DNA of 64,000 nt from the NCBI GenBank assembly GCA_028287505.1, contig JAQBPN010000008.1, forward strand, positions 1-64,000, written 5' to 3'. Under the pieces are notes generated by a model. It searched no databases and was not told the origin of the DNA. It worked only from the letters and a program-made list of their open reading frames with translations. The translations under genes and the position numbers were made by a program. Source of the DNA: Fibrobacterota bacterium. GTDB taxonomy: Bacteria; Fibrobacterota; Fibrobacteria; UBA11236. Below are positions 54,387 through 62,325 of the stretch, piece after piece. How positions within the stretch are numbered: position 1 is the stretch's first letter; the number at the start of each line of letters is the position of its first letter.

Positions 54387-55662
54387 ATCCGCTTCCGCCT
54401 CCGGGCTGCGCCGAACCCTGCCCATCCCGACCTTCCCGGCCACTTTGATCCTGGCCGCCCTGCTCATGGCCGCCTGCGTGTTCGACAAACCCGTCGATGA
54501 AGTTCAATTGGACCTGACGCGGGTTCCCGCCAAAGTGGACAGCATGCGGGTGATGGCGGTGGATCCGCTGGATACGTCCAAGGTCCTCGCCGTCGTCTAT
54601 GCCGCGCACTGGCAACCCGGAAAAACCTTGCGCTTCTCCTTGGGCGACGCCTCGGGCAAGGACTGGCTGTTGCGGGCCGAAGGGTACCAGGGCGAATACC
54701 TGATCTACCTGTCGCTCATTTCCTCCGGGACGAACGGCCGCGACTCGGCCGTCCTGGTGCCTGTCAACCGGGGCCTGCCCGCCGTATTCTTCAAGGGCGT
54801 GCAGCGGGACAATGACTCGGTCCGTTTCTCAACCGCCTTCCGTTCCTCGCCGAACGGCGTTCACTGGCACTTCAATATCGGCCCCGACACCGTGGGCAAC
54901 AGCCGCATTCTCATGCTTACCACTCCGGGGGCGGTTGTGGCCGCCGCCCTGCTCAAACCCGGTTCCTTGCTGACGGTGGATTTGCATCTCGCAGACCACA
55001 CGCCCTTGCCCGTCCAGGAGCCCGATACCATGCTGGCGGACGAAGCCCTGGCTCCGGCCGGATCCCAGGTGCATATCACGGAAGCCTACCGCGAGGGCGA
55101 TTCGGTGCACCTGCTGCTTACCTATGTGAATTTCCAAGCGCCCGACGTGGACGAACCCAAGCCGGGCCGAGGATTCCCGATCGTGCTCGATAAGTCCACC
55201 TTCACGTCCCTGCCCGAGTTCAAGGTCCAGGACGGCGATCCCACCCACTTGGCGGGGCCCGCCTCGGCGCTTTCCAAGGTGAAGTTCCTGTTGGTCGCCC
55301 TGACTTACGCGAACCATATGCGGATCCGCCCCATGGTCTGGGATACCATCGAGTCGACCATCGCCTTGAAGACCCGTGAGGCCCGCCCCTCGGTCCATAT
55401 CGACTCCCAAACCGTCAACGGCGACATCCTTACTTTATTCCTGACCCGGACGAATTTCGAGGGCTTCCATCTCCACATCTATCGGGACTTCATTACTTGG
55501 CCGAGCCCGCCGCTCTACCAGACATGCTATACAAGCGTCTGCCAAGTGGGCGCCAACATCTGGAAAGGCGCCGGCAAGGTGATTGTCGTGGCCCAACGGG
55601 AGTCGACCCATGACGTCCTGCGGCCCTTGGTCAGCGATACGCTTCTCATCCCCCCTCCATAA
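54379..55662 (+). CDS. Lipoprotein of unknown function, partner of the anchored protein
   Basis: 427 residues. The signal peptide ends in a lipobox (L-L-M-A-A-C). The rest is beta-rich and hydrophilic with many D-S-V, V-D-L and D-T-x-L patterns, without a domain I can name. It resembles the lipoproteins of this window in its D-S-V-x-x-L-L periodicity. Its start overlaps the upstream gene's stop, which matches the tight spacing of the 26184/26690 pair. It is probably in the outer membrane or on the surface. Confidence 0.7.
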   Translation: MTESASASGLRRTLPIPTFPATLILAALLMAACVFDKPVDEVQLDLTRVPAKVDSMRVMAVDPLDTSKVLAVVYAAHWQPGKTLRFSLGDASGKDWLLRAEGYQGEYLIYLSLISSGTNGRDSAVLVPVNRGLPAVFFKGVQRDNDSVRFSTAFRSSPNGVHWHFNIGPDTVGNSRILMLTTPGAVVAAALLKPGSLLTVDLHLADHTPLPVQEPDTMLADEALAPAGSQVHITEAYREGDSVHLLLTYVNFQAPDVDEPKPGRGFPIVLDKSTFTSLPEFKVQDGDPTHLAGPASALSKVKFLLVALTYANHMRIRPMVWDTIESTIALKTREARPSVHIDSQTVNGDILTLFLTRTNFEGFHLHIYRDFITWPSPPLYQTCYTSVCQVGANIWKGAGKVIVVAQRESTHDVLRPLVSDTLLIPPP

Positions 55663-55836
55663 GGGCGCCCCGCTCCCGGGGGATCCACCTCCTACAACCA
55701 AATCGTAGACACCTCTCTCCAAACGTCCGTCCACACCCTGGACGGGAGCGGCCTTCCCACCGGGAGCTTTCCCCCCGATTCCCGTCTCCAAGCCTGAATC
55801 CATCGCAATTTGCCCATCCAGACCGCGCGGCGCGCC

Positions 55837-55857
55837 TTGGCCCGAAGTTTGATTAAT
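55837..55857 (+). promoter_or_regulatory. Promoter-like element shared with the 51024 gene
   Basis: TTGGCCCG, four bases, TTGATTAAT. Identical in the fixed parts to the element before 51024, and at nearly the same distance (46 bases from TTG to the start codon). See that entry for the sigma-54-like spacing. Confidence 0.6.
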
Positions 55858-55894
55858 ACCCTCTGCAGACACAAACCCTTTCAGGAGGCGAACC

Positions 55895-56422
55895 ATGAAA
55901 TACTCGAACGACAAACAATCCTTCAAATCGAAAACCCTGGGCCTGGTATTGGCCGCCGCCCTCATCCCGGCCGGCCTTGCCGTCGCCAACGATGGCTACC
56001 GTTCTTCCCCCGCCGTGGTGAGGAGCAACGTTTCCGGCCATGTGGAAGTGGTCCACCAGGTTCCCGGCGGCGTCATCACCGTGGGCGCGGACTGGGGCAA
56101 GCAACGCCCGGCTCCCCAGGTGGTGGTGGTCGAGAATCGCCGCCAGGTGGTGGTGGTGGAGAAGAAACACGGCCGCGGCCATGCGTATGGCCATCGCGAC
56201 CGCGAAGTGACCATCGTCCGCGAGGCGCCGCGCCGCAACGTCACCGTCATCCGCGAGGAACCCCGCCGGCAGGTCACCATCATCAAGACCGAGCCCTCTT
56301 GCCCCAAGACGGTCGTCATCGAAAAGCGTTCCGACGACCATGACTATGACAGGCATGACGGCCGCTATGACCGGCAGGACAATCGGGACGGGCACCAGCG
56401 GAATGTTTACGTCCGCAAGTGA
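55895..56422 (+). CDS. Secreted Val/Arg-rich protein, related to 51024-51737
   Basis: 175 residues with a signal peptide (ending V-A-N). The body is made of V-E-V, V-V-V-V-E, V-T-I-V-R-E and V-I-R-E strings, alternately basic and hydrophobic, suggesting beta strands. G-V-I-T-V-G-A-D-W is shared with the 51024 protein. The last 40 residues are D/R/H-rich (D-D-H-D-Y-D-R-H-D). An AGGAGG lies just upstream of the ATG. Function is not known; metal or nucleic-acid binding by the His/Arg/Asp tail is only a guess. A strong terminator follows. Confidence 0.65.
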   Translation: MKYSNDKQSFKSKTLGLVLAAALIPAGLAVANDGYRSSPAVVRSNVSGHVEVVHQVPGGVITVGADWGKQRPAPQVVVVENRRQVVVVEKKHGRGHAYGHRDREVTIVREAPRRNVTVIREEPRRQVTIIKTEPSCPKTVVIEKRSDDHDYDRHDGRYDRQDNRDGHQRNVYVRK

Positions 56423-56488
56423 ATACGGGCCCAATCGGCGGGACGGCTCGCCGAACGTGGACCGATATCCTTCGCACTGCCCCTCCCT

Positions 56489-56523
56489 CCCCCGGTCCGG
56501 ATCGCCCGGCCGGGGGCTTTTTG
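56489..56523 (+). terminator. Intrinsic terminator of the 55895 gene
   Basis: CCCCCGG and CCGGGGG pair around a GC-rich loop, followed by CTTTTTG. It lies just before the sensor-kinase gene and separates it from the gene upstream. Confidence 0.85.
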
Positions 56524-56542
56524 TTATACTTCGACCGGGGTC

Positions 56543-59134
56543 ATGCTTCGACGGGGTGCTACCCCGCGGAGCCGCATCCCAGGGAACGCGCGCTGCGCGG
56601 ACAAGGCCTTGATCGCTCTCTCATCCCTACCGCATAAAGCCCTCCGGGGCCTATCGAAACGGAGCCGGCTCCCGGCCCTCGCCTGCGCCATCCTGTGCCT
56701 GGCCGCCGCGGTCGCGCATGCCAGGTCCCCCATCCCGGACATACGCGACAGCTACGGCGTGGCCCTGGCCGATTATGATCAGGACGGATTGCTGGACGTC
56801 TACATGGTGGGCTTCCGCACCTTGAACCGTCTGCTCATCAACAACGGCGACGGCACCTTCCGGGACAAGTCCATACCCGCGGGCGTGGGCGGCAACCTCA
56901 TGCCCCAGGGCATCCGCAATCTGGAACTGGGAGCCAGCGCCGCCGACTTCGACAATGACGGCGCCGTGGACCTGCTCATCTGCGGCTGGGGCGAAGCATT
57001 GGATCTCCTGAAGAACCGCAAGGACGGCACCTTCTATTCCGTGACCAAGCGCGCCGGCCTGCTGCGGAACGCGGACGCCAACATGGCCGTCTGGGGAGAC
57101 CTGGACAAGGACGGCTACCTGGATCTGCTCCTCACCAACGAGGCTGGCCCGGTGCGCCTGTACCGGAACGATCACGGTCTGCGTTTCCTCCCCATCGCCC
57201 TGGACAGCATAGGTATCGCCGCGGATACGGGGTCCCAGGGAGCCTTGTGGTGCGATCTCGATCTGGACGGGGATCTGGACCTGATCCTGACGGGCTGGCA
57301 TCATCCCCTGCGCATCTATGAGCAGGTTTCACCCTTCCGGTTCAAGGAGGTCGACCTGGGCCTGGCCATCCCGCCCGGCACCCGCTGCAATGCCGTGCTG
57401 CCCGGAGACTTCGACAACGACGGCGATCCGGATCTGCTCATCACGGTGCGCCAGGGCCCCAATCTGCTCCTGGTCAATCAGGCCGATCCCGAGCGGACGT
57501 CCGGACATCCCGCCGATTGGCGCCCGGAAACCAAGCCCATCCGCTTCCGGGAACGATCCTATGCCTTGGGCCTCACCGACACCCTGGACAGTTACGGCGG
57601 CGCCTTCGGGGATTATGACGGCGACGGCGACTTGGATCTGTTCCTGACCACGCGCACCCTGAACTATTACTACGAGAATACCGGCGGCGCCTTCCAGCGC
57701 CGCGATCTGGACGAGGTCGGCATCGAAGACGACTCCTCCACCTACAACACGGGATTCATGTACGGCGACCTGACGCCCTCGCCCGGCGAGGAAATGGTCA
57801 TCGTGTCCCGGGACAGCGCCTCCGCCATCCAGGACGGACCCGTGCCCAAATTCCGCCGGCTCAAAGTATTCCTGCACGGGGTGCAATCCAATGTCGGAGG
57901 CGTTGGCGGCGAACTCAGCATCTGGGGCCGGACACCCGCCGCCGCTCCCGGCGGCGCAAGCGCGGAAGATTGGACGCTGACGCAAAGCGCCCAGATCCAC
58001 GACGGCGAAGGCTACCTGAGTTCCTACGTAGGGCCGGCTTCCTTCTACCTGCCCGACTCCGGGAATTCCCAACGCCTGCGCGTGCGCTTCCCCAACGGCA
58101 AGGTGGTGCTCCGGAAGATCAATCCGGCCGACACCTCCATCGAGATATGGGAAGGCGGCTTCATCGCCGCCGCGTGGGAACAGGGCGGCCGCGCCGCCTA
58201 CTACACCCTCCGCGACCCCATGCGCCGCAAAACCATCCTCCTGTACATCCTCGGCATCACCGCGTCGTTCGTATTGCTGCGCGCCGTGCTCAAAGCCATG
58301 GCCGCCAACATCGCGCGCAAGCGGTATACCCGCGAACTCGTGGACAAGAACCGGGAACTGCAGGAGCTGATCGGGGAAGTCAACCGCACCCAGCAGCAGC
58401 TCATCCACAGCGAAAAGCTGGCGGCGCTGGGCCAACTCGTGGCCGGCATCGCCCATGAGCTCAACAACCCCATCGGATTCATCTATGCCAACCTGTTCCA
58501 GATCCGCAAGTACCTGGACGGCATCGATCCGGACACCTTGGACGCCAAAGCCCGCGCCAATCTGGAGAAAATCGATCAGGCTCTGCGCGAAAGCCAGGAC
58601 GGATCCATCCGCATCCGCGATATCGTCCAGAACCTGCGCGGCCTCTCCCGGGCGGGCACCGGCGGTCCCGGCACCGTCCTCCGCAAACAGCCCTGCGACG
58701 TCAACCGCCTGATCGAGAAAAGCCTGCTGCTGGCCCAGACCACCTTCAGCAAGAACGTGGGCCTGGAAAAGGACTACGGCCAAGTGCCCTTCGTGGACGT
58801 GGACGAAACCCAGATCCAACAGGTCTTCCTGAACATCCTCGTGAACGCGGGCCAGGCCCTGGGGGAAACGGGGAGCATCCGCATCCGCACCCGCGCCGAA
58901 AACGGCGAGGCCGTGATCTCCATCTCCGACACCGGCCCGGGCATCAAGCCGGAAAACCTGAAACATATCTTCGAACCCTTTTTCACCACCAAACCGGTGG
59001 GACAGGGCATAGGCCTGGGGCTGCATATCTGTTATCAAATCATCCGCGCCCATCAGGGCGATATCCTGGCGCGCTCGGCGGATGGCCGGGGCGCCGAATT
59101 CTTGGTAACCTTACCCCTGATGACGCCCAGATAG
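56543..59134 (+). CDS. Histidine kinase with FG-GAP/VCBS propeller and UnbV-like sensor
   Basis: 863 residues. A basic leader and signal/anchor helix (about 40-60) precede at least five FG-GAP/VCBS-type repeats (about 65-400) with calcium-loop motifs D-Y-D-Q-D-G, D-F-D-N-D-G, D-L-D-K-D-G, D-L-D-L-D-G-D and D-Y-D-G-D-G-D. Residues about 460-560 resemble the ASPIC/UnbV region (L-R-V-R-F-P-N-G-K-V). A membrane helix lies near 570-590. The rest is cytoplasmic HisKA with H638 in G-I-A-H-E-L-N-N-P, and HATPase with D-T-G-P-G-I and G-x-G-I-G-L-G. So a periplasmic seven-bladed-like propeller appears to control a kinase. The NtrC-type regulator follows after eight bases. The ATG start is provisional; a TTG at 56609 would shorten the leader. 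Confidence 0.82.
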   Translation: MLRRGATPRSRIPGNARCADKALIALSSLPHKALRGLSKRSRLPALACAILCLAAAVAHARSPIPDIRDSYGVALADYDQDGLLDVYMVGFRTLNRLLINNGDGTFRDKSIPAGVGGNLMPQGIRNLELGASAADFDNDGAVDLLICGWGEALDLLKNRKDGTFYSVTKRAGLLRNADANMAVWGDLDKDGYLDLLLTNEAGPVRLYRNDHGLRFLPIALDSIGIAADTGSQGALWCDLDLDGDLDLILTGWHHPLRIYEQVSPFRFKEVDLGLAIPPGTRCNAVLPGDFDNDGDPDLLITVRQGPNLLLVNQADPERTSGHPADWRPETKPIRFRERSYALGLTDTLDSYGGAFGDYDGDGDLDLFLTTRTLNYYYENTGGAFQRRDLDEVGIEDDSSTYNTGFMYGDLTPSPGEEMVIVSRDSASAIQDGPVPKFRRLKVFLHGVQSNVGGVGGELSIWGRTPAAAPGGASAEDWTLTQSAQIHDGEGYLSSYVGPASFYLPDSGNSQRLRVRFPNGKVVLRKINPADTSIEIWEGGFIAAAWEQGGRAAYYTLRDPMRRKTILLYILGITASFVLLRAVLKAMAANIARKRYTRELVDKNRELQELIGEVNRTQQQLIHSEKLAALGQLVAGIAHELNNPIGFIYANLFQIRKYLDGIDPDTLDAKARANLEKIDQALRESQDGSIRIRDIVQNLRGLSRAGTGGPGTVLRKQPCDVNRLIEKSLLLAQTTFSKNVGLEKDYGQVPFVDVDETQIQQVFLNILVNAGQALGETGSIRIRTRAENGEAVISISDTGPGIKPENLKHIFEPFFTTKPVGQGIGLGLHICYQIIRAHQGDILARSADGRGAEFLVTLPLMTPR

Positions 59135-59142
59135 GACAGCAC

Positions 59143-60663
59143 ATGGACGCGAAAAAACCCATCATCCTCATCGTCGACGACGAACCCGCCATCGTCAGCA
59201 GCATCATCCGCTCCCTGGAAGATGACTACGAATGCCTGGGCGCGCCCAATGCCGCCGAGGCCCGCAAGCTTTTCAGCACGCATGCCATCACCTGCGTGCT
59301 CAGCGATCAACGCATGCCCGGCGAGCCCGGCTCGGAATTCCTGGCCTGGGTCAAGCAGACCCATCCGGACACCATGCGCATCCTCATCACCGGCTTCTCC
59401 GATTTCGAATCCGTGGTGGCCGCCGTGAACAAGGGCCAGATCTACCACTTCCTCCACAAGCCCTGGGAACCGATCCAATTGGAAGTGGTGATCCGCCAAG
59501 CCGTCCAGGTCCACCAGCTCACCGATGAGAACCAGCGCCTGCAGGCCGAACTCAAGGCCCGCAACCAAGTCCTGGAGCGCGAGAACCTGACCCTCAAGGC
59601 GGATACCATCCAGGAAGCCGCCGCCTTCCGCGATCTCATCGGCCTCAGCGCCCCCATGCAACGCCTCAAGGCCAAACTCCAGGCCCTGCTGCAATCGCAA
59701 AGCACCGTGCTCATCACCGGCGAATCCGGTACCGGCAAGGAACTGGTGGCCCGCGCCCTCCACTTCGCCGGCGCCCGCAAGGACAAGGCATTCGTGGCCC
59801 AGAACTGCGCCGCCCTGCCGGACTCGATCCTGGAAAGCGAACTGTTCGGCCACGTGAAGGGCGCATTCACCCACGCCGTCGAGACCCGCATCGGCATCAT
59901 CGAAAGCGCAAATGGCGGCACCCTCTTCCTGGACGAAGTGGGCGATATGTCCCTGTCCATGCAGGCCAAGCTCCTGCGCTTCCTCCAGGAAGGCGTCATC
60001 ACCCAAGTGGGCGGCCGCGTGGAAAAGCGCGTCGACATCCGCGTCATCTGCGCCACCCACCGGGATCTGGAAGCCATGGTCAAGGACAAGACGTTCCGCG
60101 AAGACCTCTACTATCGCTTGGCCGTGGTGCCCCTGCGCACGCCCGCCCTGCGCGAACGCCGCGACGATATCCCCATCCTAGCCGAACATTTCCTCCGCAA
60201 GAAGGCCCTGAAGTTCGGCAAGAAGACGCCCCGCCTGGCCCCGGAAACCATCGCCCGACTTTCCGCCCACAACTTCCCCGGCAACGTGCGCGAACTGGAA
60301 AACGCCCTGGAATATTCCCTGAACATGATCGGCGACCGGGACACGGTCCTTCCCGAGGATCTGCCCGATCGGTTCCAGGGCGCAACCTCGTCCCCGGCCT
60401 CCTGGACCGCCGGCGCGGGTGCGGCGAGCCTCTCCGGCGCAAGCCCAAGCAACGCCGAATCGGCAAGCCTGGGGGCGGAAGGCGCCGCCAATCTACCCAA
60501 AGATCTTCTCCTGGACGAGGCCGTGATGTCCCTGGAAGTGGAATGGATCAACCGGGCCATGCAGGCCACGGGCGGGAACATTTCCCAGGCGGCCAAGGTG
60601 TTGGGCCTCAGCCGCCAGGGGCTTCACAATAAGCTGGCGAAGTACGGAATACGGGGCGAGTAA
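59143..60663 (+). CDS. NtrC-family response regulator (REC-AAA-HTH)
   Basis: 506 residues. The receiver has the acidic pocket V-D-D-E and D55 in L-S-D-Q-R-M-P, and a lysine in L-H-K-P-W. The AAA+ domain (about 165-395) has Walker A G-E-S-G-T-G-K-E, Walker B-like L-F-L-D-E-V-G-D and an arginine finger region. The loop that normally reads G-A-F-T-G-A to contact sigma-54 reads G-A-F-T-H-A (240-245, H244). A Fis-type HTH closes the protein (S-Q-A-A-K-V-L-G-L-S-R-Q-G). It should be phosphorylated by the kinase encoded eight bases upstream. The altered loop leaves sigma-54 dependence uncertain. Confidence 0.92.
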   Translation: MDAKKPIILIVDDEPAIVSSIIRSLEDDYECLGAPNAAEARKLFSTHAITCVLSDQRMPGEPGSEFLAWVKQTHPDTMRILITGFSDFESVVAAVNKGQIYHFLHKPWEPIQLEVVIRQAVQVHQLTDENQRLQAELKARNQVLERENLTLKADTIQEAAAFRDLIGLSAPMQRLKAKLQALLQSQSTVLITGESGTGKELVARALHFAGARKDKAFVAQNCAALPDSILESELFGHVKGAFTHAVETRIGIIESANGGTLFLDEVGDMSLSMQAKLLRFLQEGVITQVGGRVEKRVDIRVICATHRDLEAMVKDKTFREDLYYRLAVVPLRTPALRERRDDIPILAEHFLRKKALKFGKKTPRLAPETIARLSAHNFPGNVRELENALEYSLNMIGDRDTVLPEDLPDRFQGATSSPASWTAGAGAASLSGASPSNAESASLGAEGAANLPKDLLLDEAVMSLEVEWINRAMQATGGNISQAAKVLGLSRQGLHNKLAKYGIRGE

Positions 60664-60673
60664 CTTTTCCGAA

Positions 60674-61027
60674 TCAAGGGTTGACTTGAATAACAAAGAT
60701 TTGATTGCCCGGATTAAAACCGCAACTAGCACCAGGAGAATTACCGTTTGAATCGTATTTGACATTGATCGGCATACCCGATGCAAGCGCCAACCCAATT
60801 TGGGATGCCCACTGGGTCGCACTCTGAGACGAGTTCAGAAAGTAATACGCTTTTGTATCACCCGTTAAATAAAAATAGGTAACAGACGCCCCGCTACCAC
60901 CCCCGCAACCATCAGTGGACATCGATTGAACGGTTAGCGGAACTGTAAGCCAGCCAACCGTAGCCATAGTTTTTGTCGAAATAATACCTAGAAGAACAAC
61001 CATGATTCCGATTTTCGATAATTTCAT
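60674..61027 (-). CDS. Small secreted protein of unknown function
   Basis: 117 residues, a signal peptide (ending near T-M-A) followed by a compact domain with two cysteines (D-G-C-G-G-G-S and A-S-C-G-F-N) that may form a disulfide. A-W/Y-Y-F-L and I-N-V-K-Y-D strands suggest a small beta-sandwich. The family is unknown to me. Start 61027 follows GGAG with a seven-base spacer. It lies at the border where composition changes, convergent with the NtrC-type gene, with ten bases between them. Confidence 0.6.
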   Translation of the reverse strand: MKLSKIGIMVVLLGIISTKTMATVGWLTVPLTVQSMSTDGCGGGSGASVTYFYLTGDTKAYYFLNSSQSATQWASQIGLALASGMPINVKYDSNGNSPGASCGFNPGNQIFVIQVNP

Positions 61028-61104
61028 TTTCAGCTCCATCTGGTTAAATGGTTTAATTGCATATCAAACCAGTCTATTGAATCAACCCATTTTTGAGGAT
61101 TGAT

Positions 61105-61134
61105 TTGACAGCCTTCATAAGGCTAATTTTGGAT
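61105..61134 (+). promoter_or_regulatory. Possible promoter with internal inverted repeat
   Basis: TTGACA (61105-61110) and, 18 bases on, TTGGAT. The spacer starts with the inverted repeat GCCTT-CAT-AAGGC. This would be a repressor-regulated promoter for the XRE remnant; the -10 is poor. Confidence 0.35.
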
Positions 61135-61173
61135 AAATTTACATTGGGGCTTTAGAACAAGAGAGATTGTTGA

Positions 61174-61528
61174 ATCGATTTTGCGCCCATATGGGCGCAC
61201 GTCGCAAAGGATCTCCATGAGTTGCGGAGGAAGGCCAGACTGACCCAAGCCCAACTTTTCAAGGGCCTTGGGGGTCTCAAACAGCAAGTGAGCGCGAGCT
61301 ATTAGAAGGTGTTATCTAACCAGAGGCGGCCTAGCAGCGAGTCTTGATCAAGGCCTTGGGATTTCGATTGCGGAGCTATTCCAAGAGGAGATGCCGGCAG
61401 GGGGAGAACGGTCGGGATATTCAGGTGCAGGAGGTTTTCAGGAAGCTGAAGCCAGAGGAACAAAGACCATTCTCGAGCACATACCGGCAGCACTAATACC
61501 GATCCTAACCACTTCAAAAGCTGTATGA
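61174..61528 (+). pseudogene. Frameshifted XRE-family (Cro/CI-like) regulator
   Basis: Frame 1 reads A-K-D-L-H-E-L-R-R-K-A-R-L-T-Q-A-Q-L, then Q-Q-V-S and a stop at 61303: an HTH_3 domain start. Another frame continues with G-L-G-I-S-I-A-E-L-F-Q-E-E, the usual region after the HTH. A third has V-F-R-K-L-K-P-E-E-Q-R, followed in the second frame by T-I-L-E-H-I. The pieces in order make one regulator broken by at least two frameshifts and no open frame remains. It overlaps the end of the opposite-strand gene at 61514 by 15 bases. Sequencing error is an alternative. Confidence 0.65.
61182..61199. promoter_or_regulatory. 18-bp perfect palindrome
   Basis: TGCGCCCATATGGGCGCA is its own reverse complement. 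It sits at the 5' edge of the XRE remnant, where operators for such autoregulators are found. Confidence 0.55.
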
Positions 61529-61942
61529 GGTCCCGAAAATAGGAATGATGAAAAGGAGACGACTTGGACTTAACTGAAAACGCAGATAGTTGATCCCATA
61601 ATATAGCCTGAATCCCCTGGCTTCTCCGATATCATGCCGATCAAAGACCCCGATGCAGATTCTATCAGCTTCCTCCCAGAACATTCCATATGTAAAATCC
61701 GCCATAATCAAATGTCGAGGATTTAATTGCCACATACCCAAGGCGAACTGGGCACTGTAATCCTGCCACGCAAAATGTTTGGCAATAGTGAATTCTGCGC
61801 GGTCACCTAAGATCTGAAAACCAAATCCAGCCCTTCCGAATTTGTCTCCTATACCTGTAGTTACTCCATATTCCAAAGCGTGAACCGTTGTGGAACGCCC
61901 CATGAAAAAAGAAGTCAGTACTGCTAAAAAAAATACCCTCAT
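61514..61942 (-). CDS. Probable small outer-membrane/secreted protein
   Basis: 142 residues. A signal peptide (M-R-V-F-F-L-A-V-L, ending near V-H-A) is followed by alternating-hydrophobic strands such as F-R-L-Y-Y-G-I and a terminal S-F-like aromatic end, consistent with a small barrel. The family is unknown. Start 61942 fits the signal peptide; an upstream in-frame TTG at 61978 overlaps the stop of the previous gene and would add 12 residues. It may be cotranscribed with the candidate immunity gene and the toxin gene upstream. Confidence 0.55.
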   Translation of the reverse strand: MRVFFLAVLTSFFMGRSTTVHALEYGVTTGIGDKFGRAGFGFQILGDRAEFTIAKHFAWQDYSAQFALGMWQLNPRHLIMADFTYGMFWEEADRICIGVFDRHDIGEARGFRLYYGINYLRFQLSPSRLLFIIPIFGTSYSF

Positions 61943-61967
61943 TTTGCCCCAGCTAGACCCAATAAGG

Positions 61968-62315
61968 CTATTCTTCAAGACGCTTTAGGATTCTGTTAAC
62001 CTTTTTTAAGTCAAAGGGGGCCTCCGGATCGGTTCTTTGCGTTGCATCAGTTTGGAAAACATGCAATTGTTTCAGGGCGGAGCGTATCTTAAAGTGGTCA
62101 ATCATAGCAAGCGCGTCAAACTTCTTTTTCTCATTTTTTGAATTTATCCACTCAATAAGAACTTGATCTGCTTGTACTTTTTCCTCCGAATCAAATTCTT
62201 TATACAATTTCATAAGCTCCACCAACGCACCTTGCGAAGCTTTCTGAGCCATTGCCCGGGCATCAGTTGCCTCCCACCATTTCTCCATTTTTTCTCGAAA
62301 ATCTTTGCTTGTCAT
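61968..62315 (-). CDS. Candidate immunity protein of the RHS toxin
   Basis: 115 residues, cytosolic, all-helical by eye and highly charged (W-W-E-A-T near the start, K-K-K-F-D-A-L-A-M-I near 70). No known family was recognised. It starts ten bases after the RHS gene's stop, on the same strand. A small gene directly downstream of a polymorphic-toxin gene usually encodes its immunity protein, so that is the inferred role. The helix-loop pattern K-K-K-F-D-A-L-A-M-I-D-H-F-K-I-R-S-A-L could be a HEAT-like repeat. Confidence 0.6.
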   Translation of the reverse strand: MTSKDFREKMEKWWEATDARAMAQKASQGALVELMKLYKEFDSEEKVQADQVLIEWINSKNEKKKFDALAMIDHFKIRSALKQLHVFQTDATQRTDPEAPFDLKKVNRILKRLEE

Positions 62316-62325
62316 CGTAGCCCTA

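Noticed and set aside
61302-61517. 71-codon minus-strand frame
   Set aside because: No start signal or family; it lies opposite the XRE remnant whose pieces have recognisable HTH sequence.
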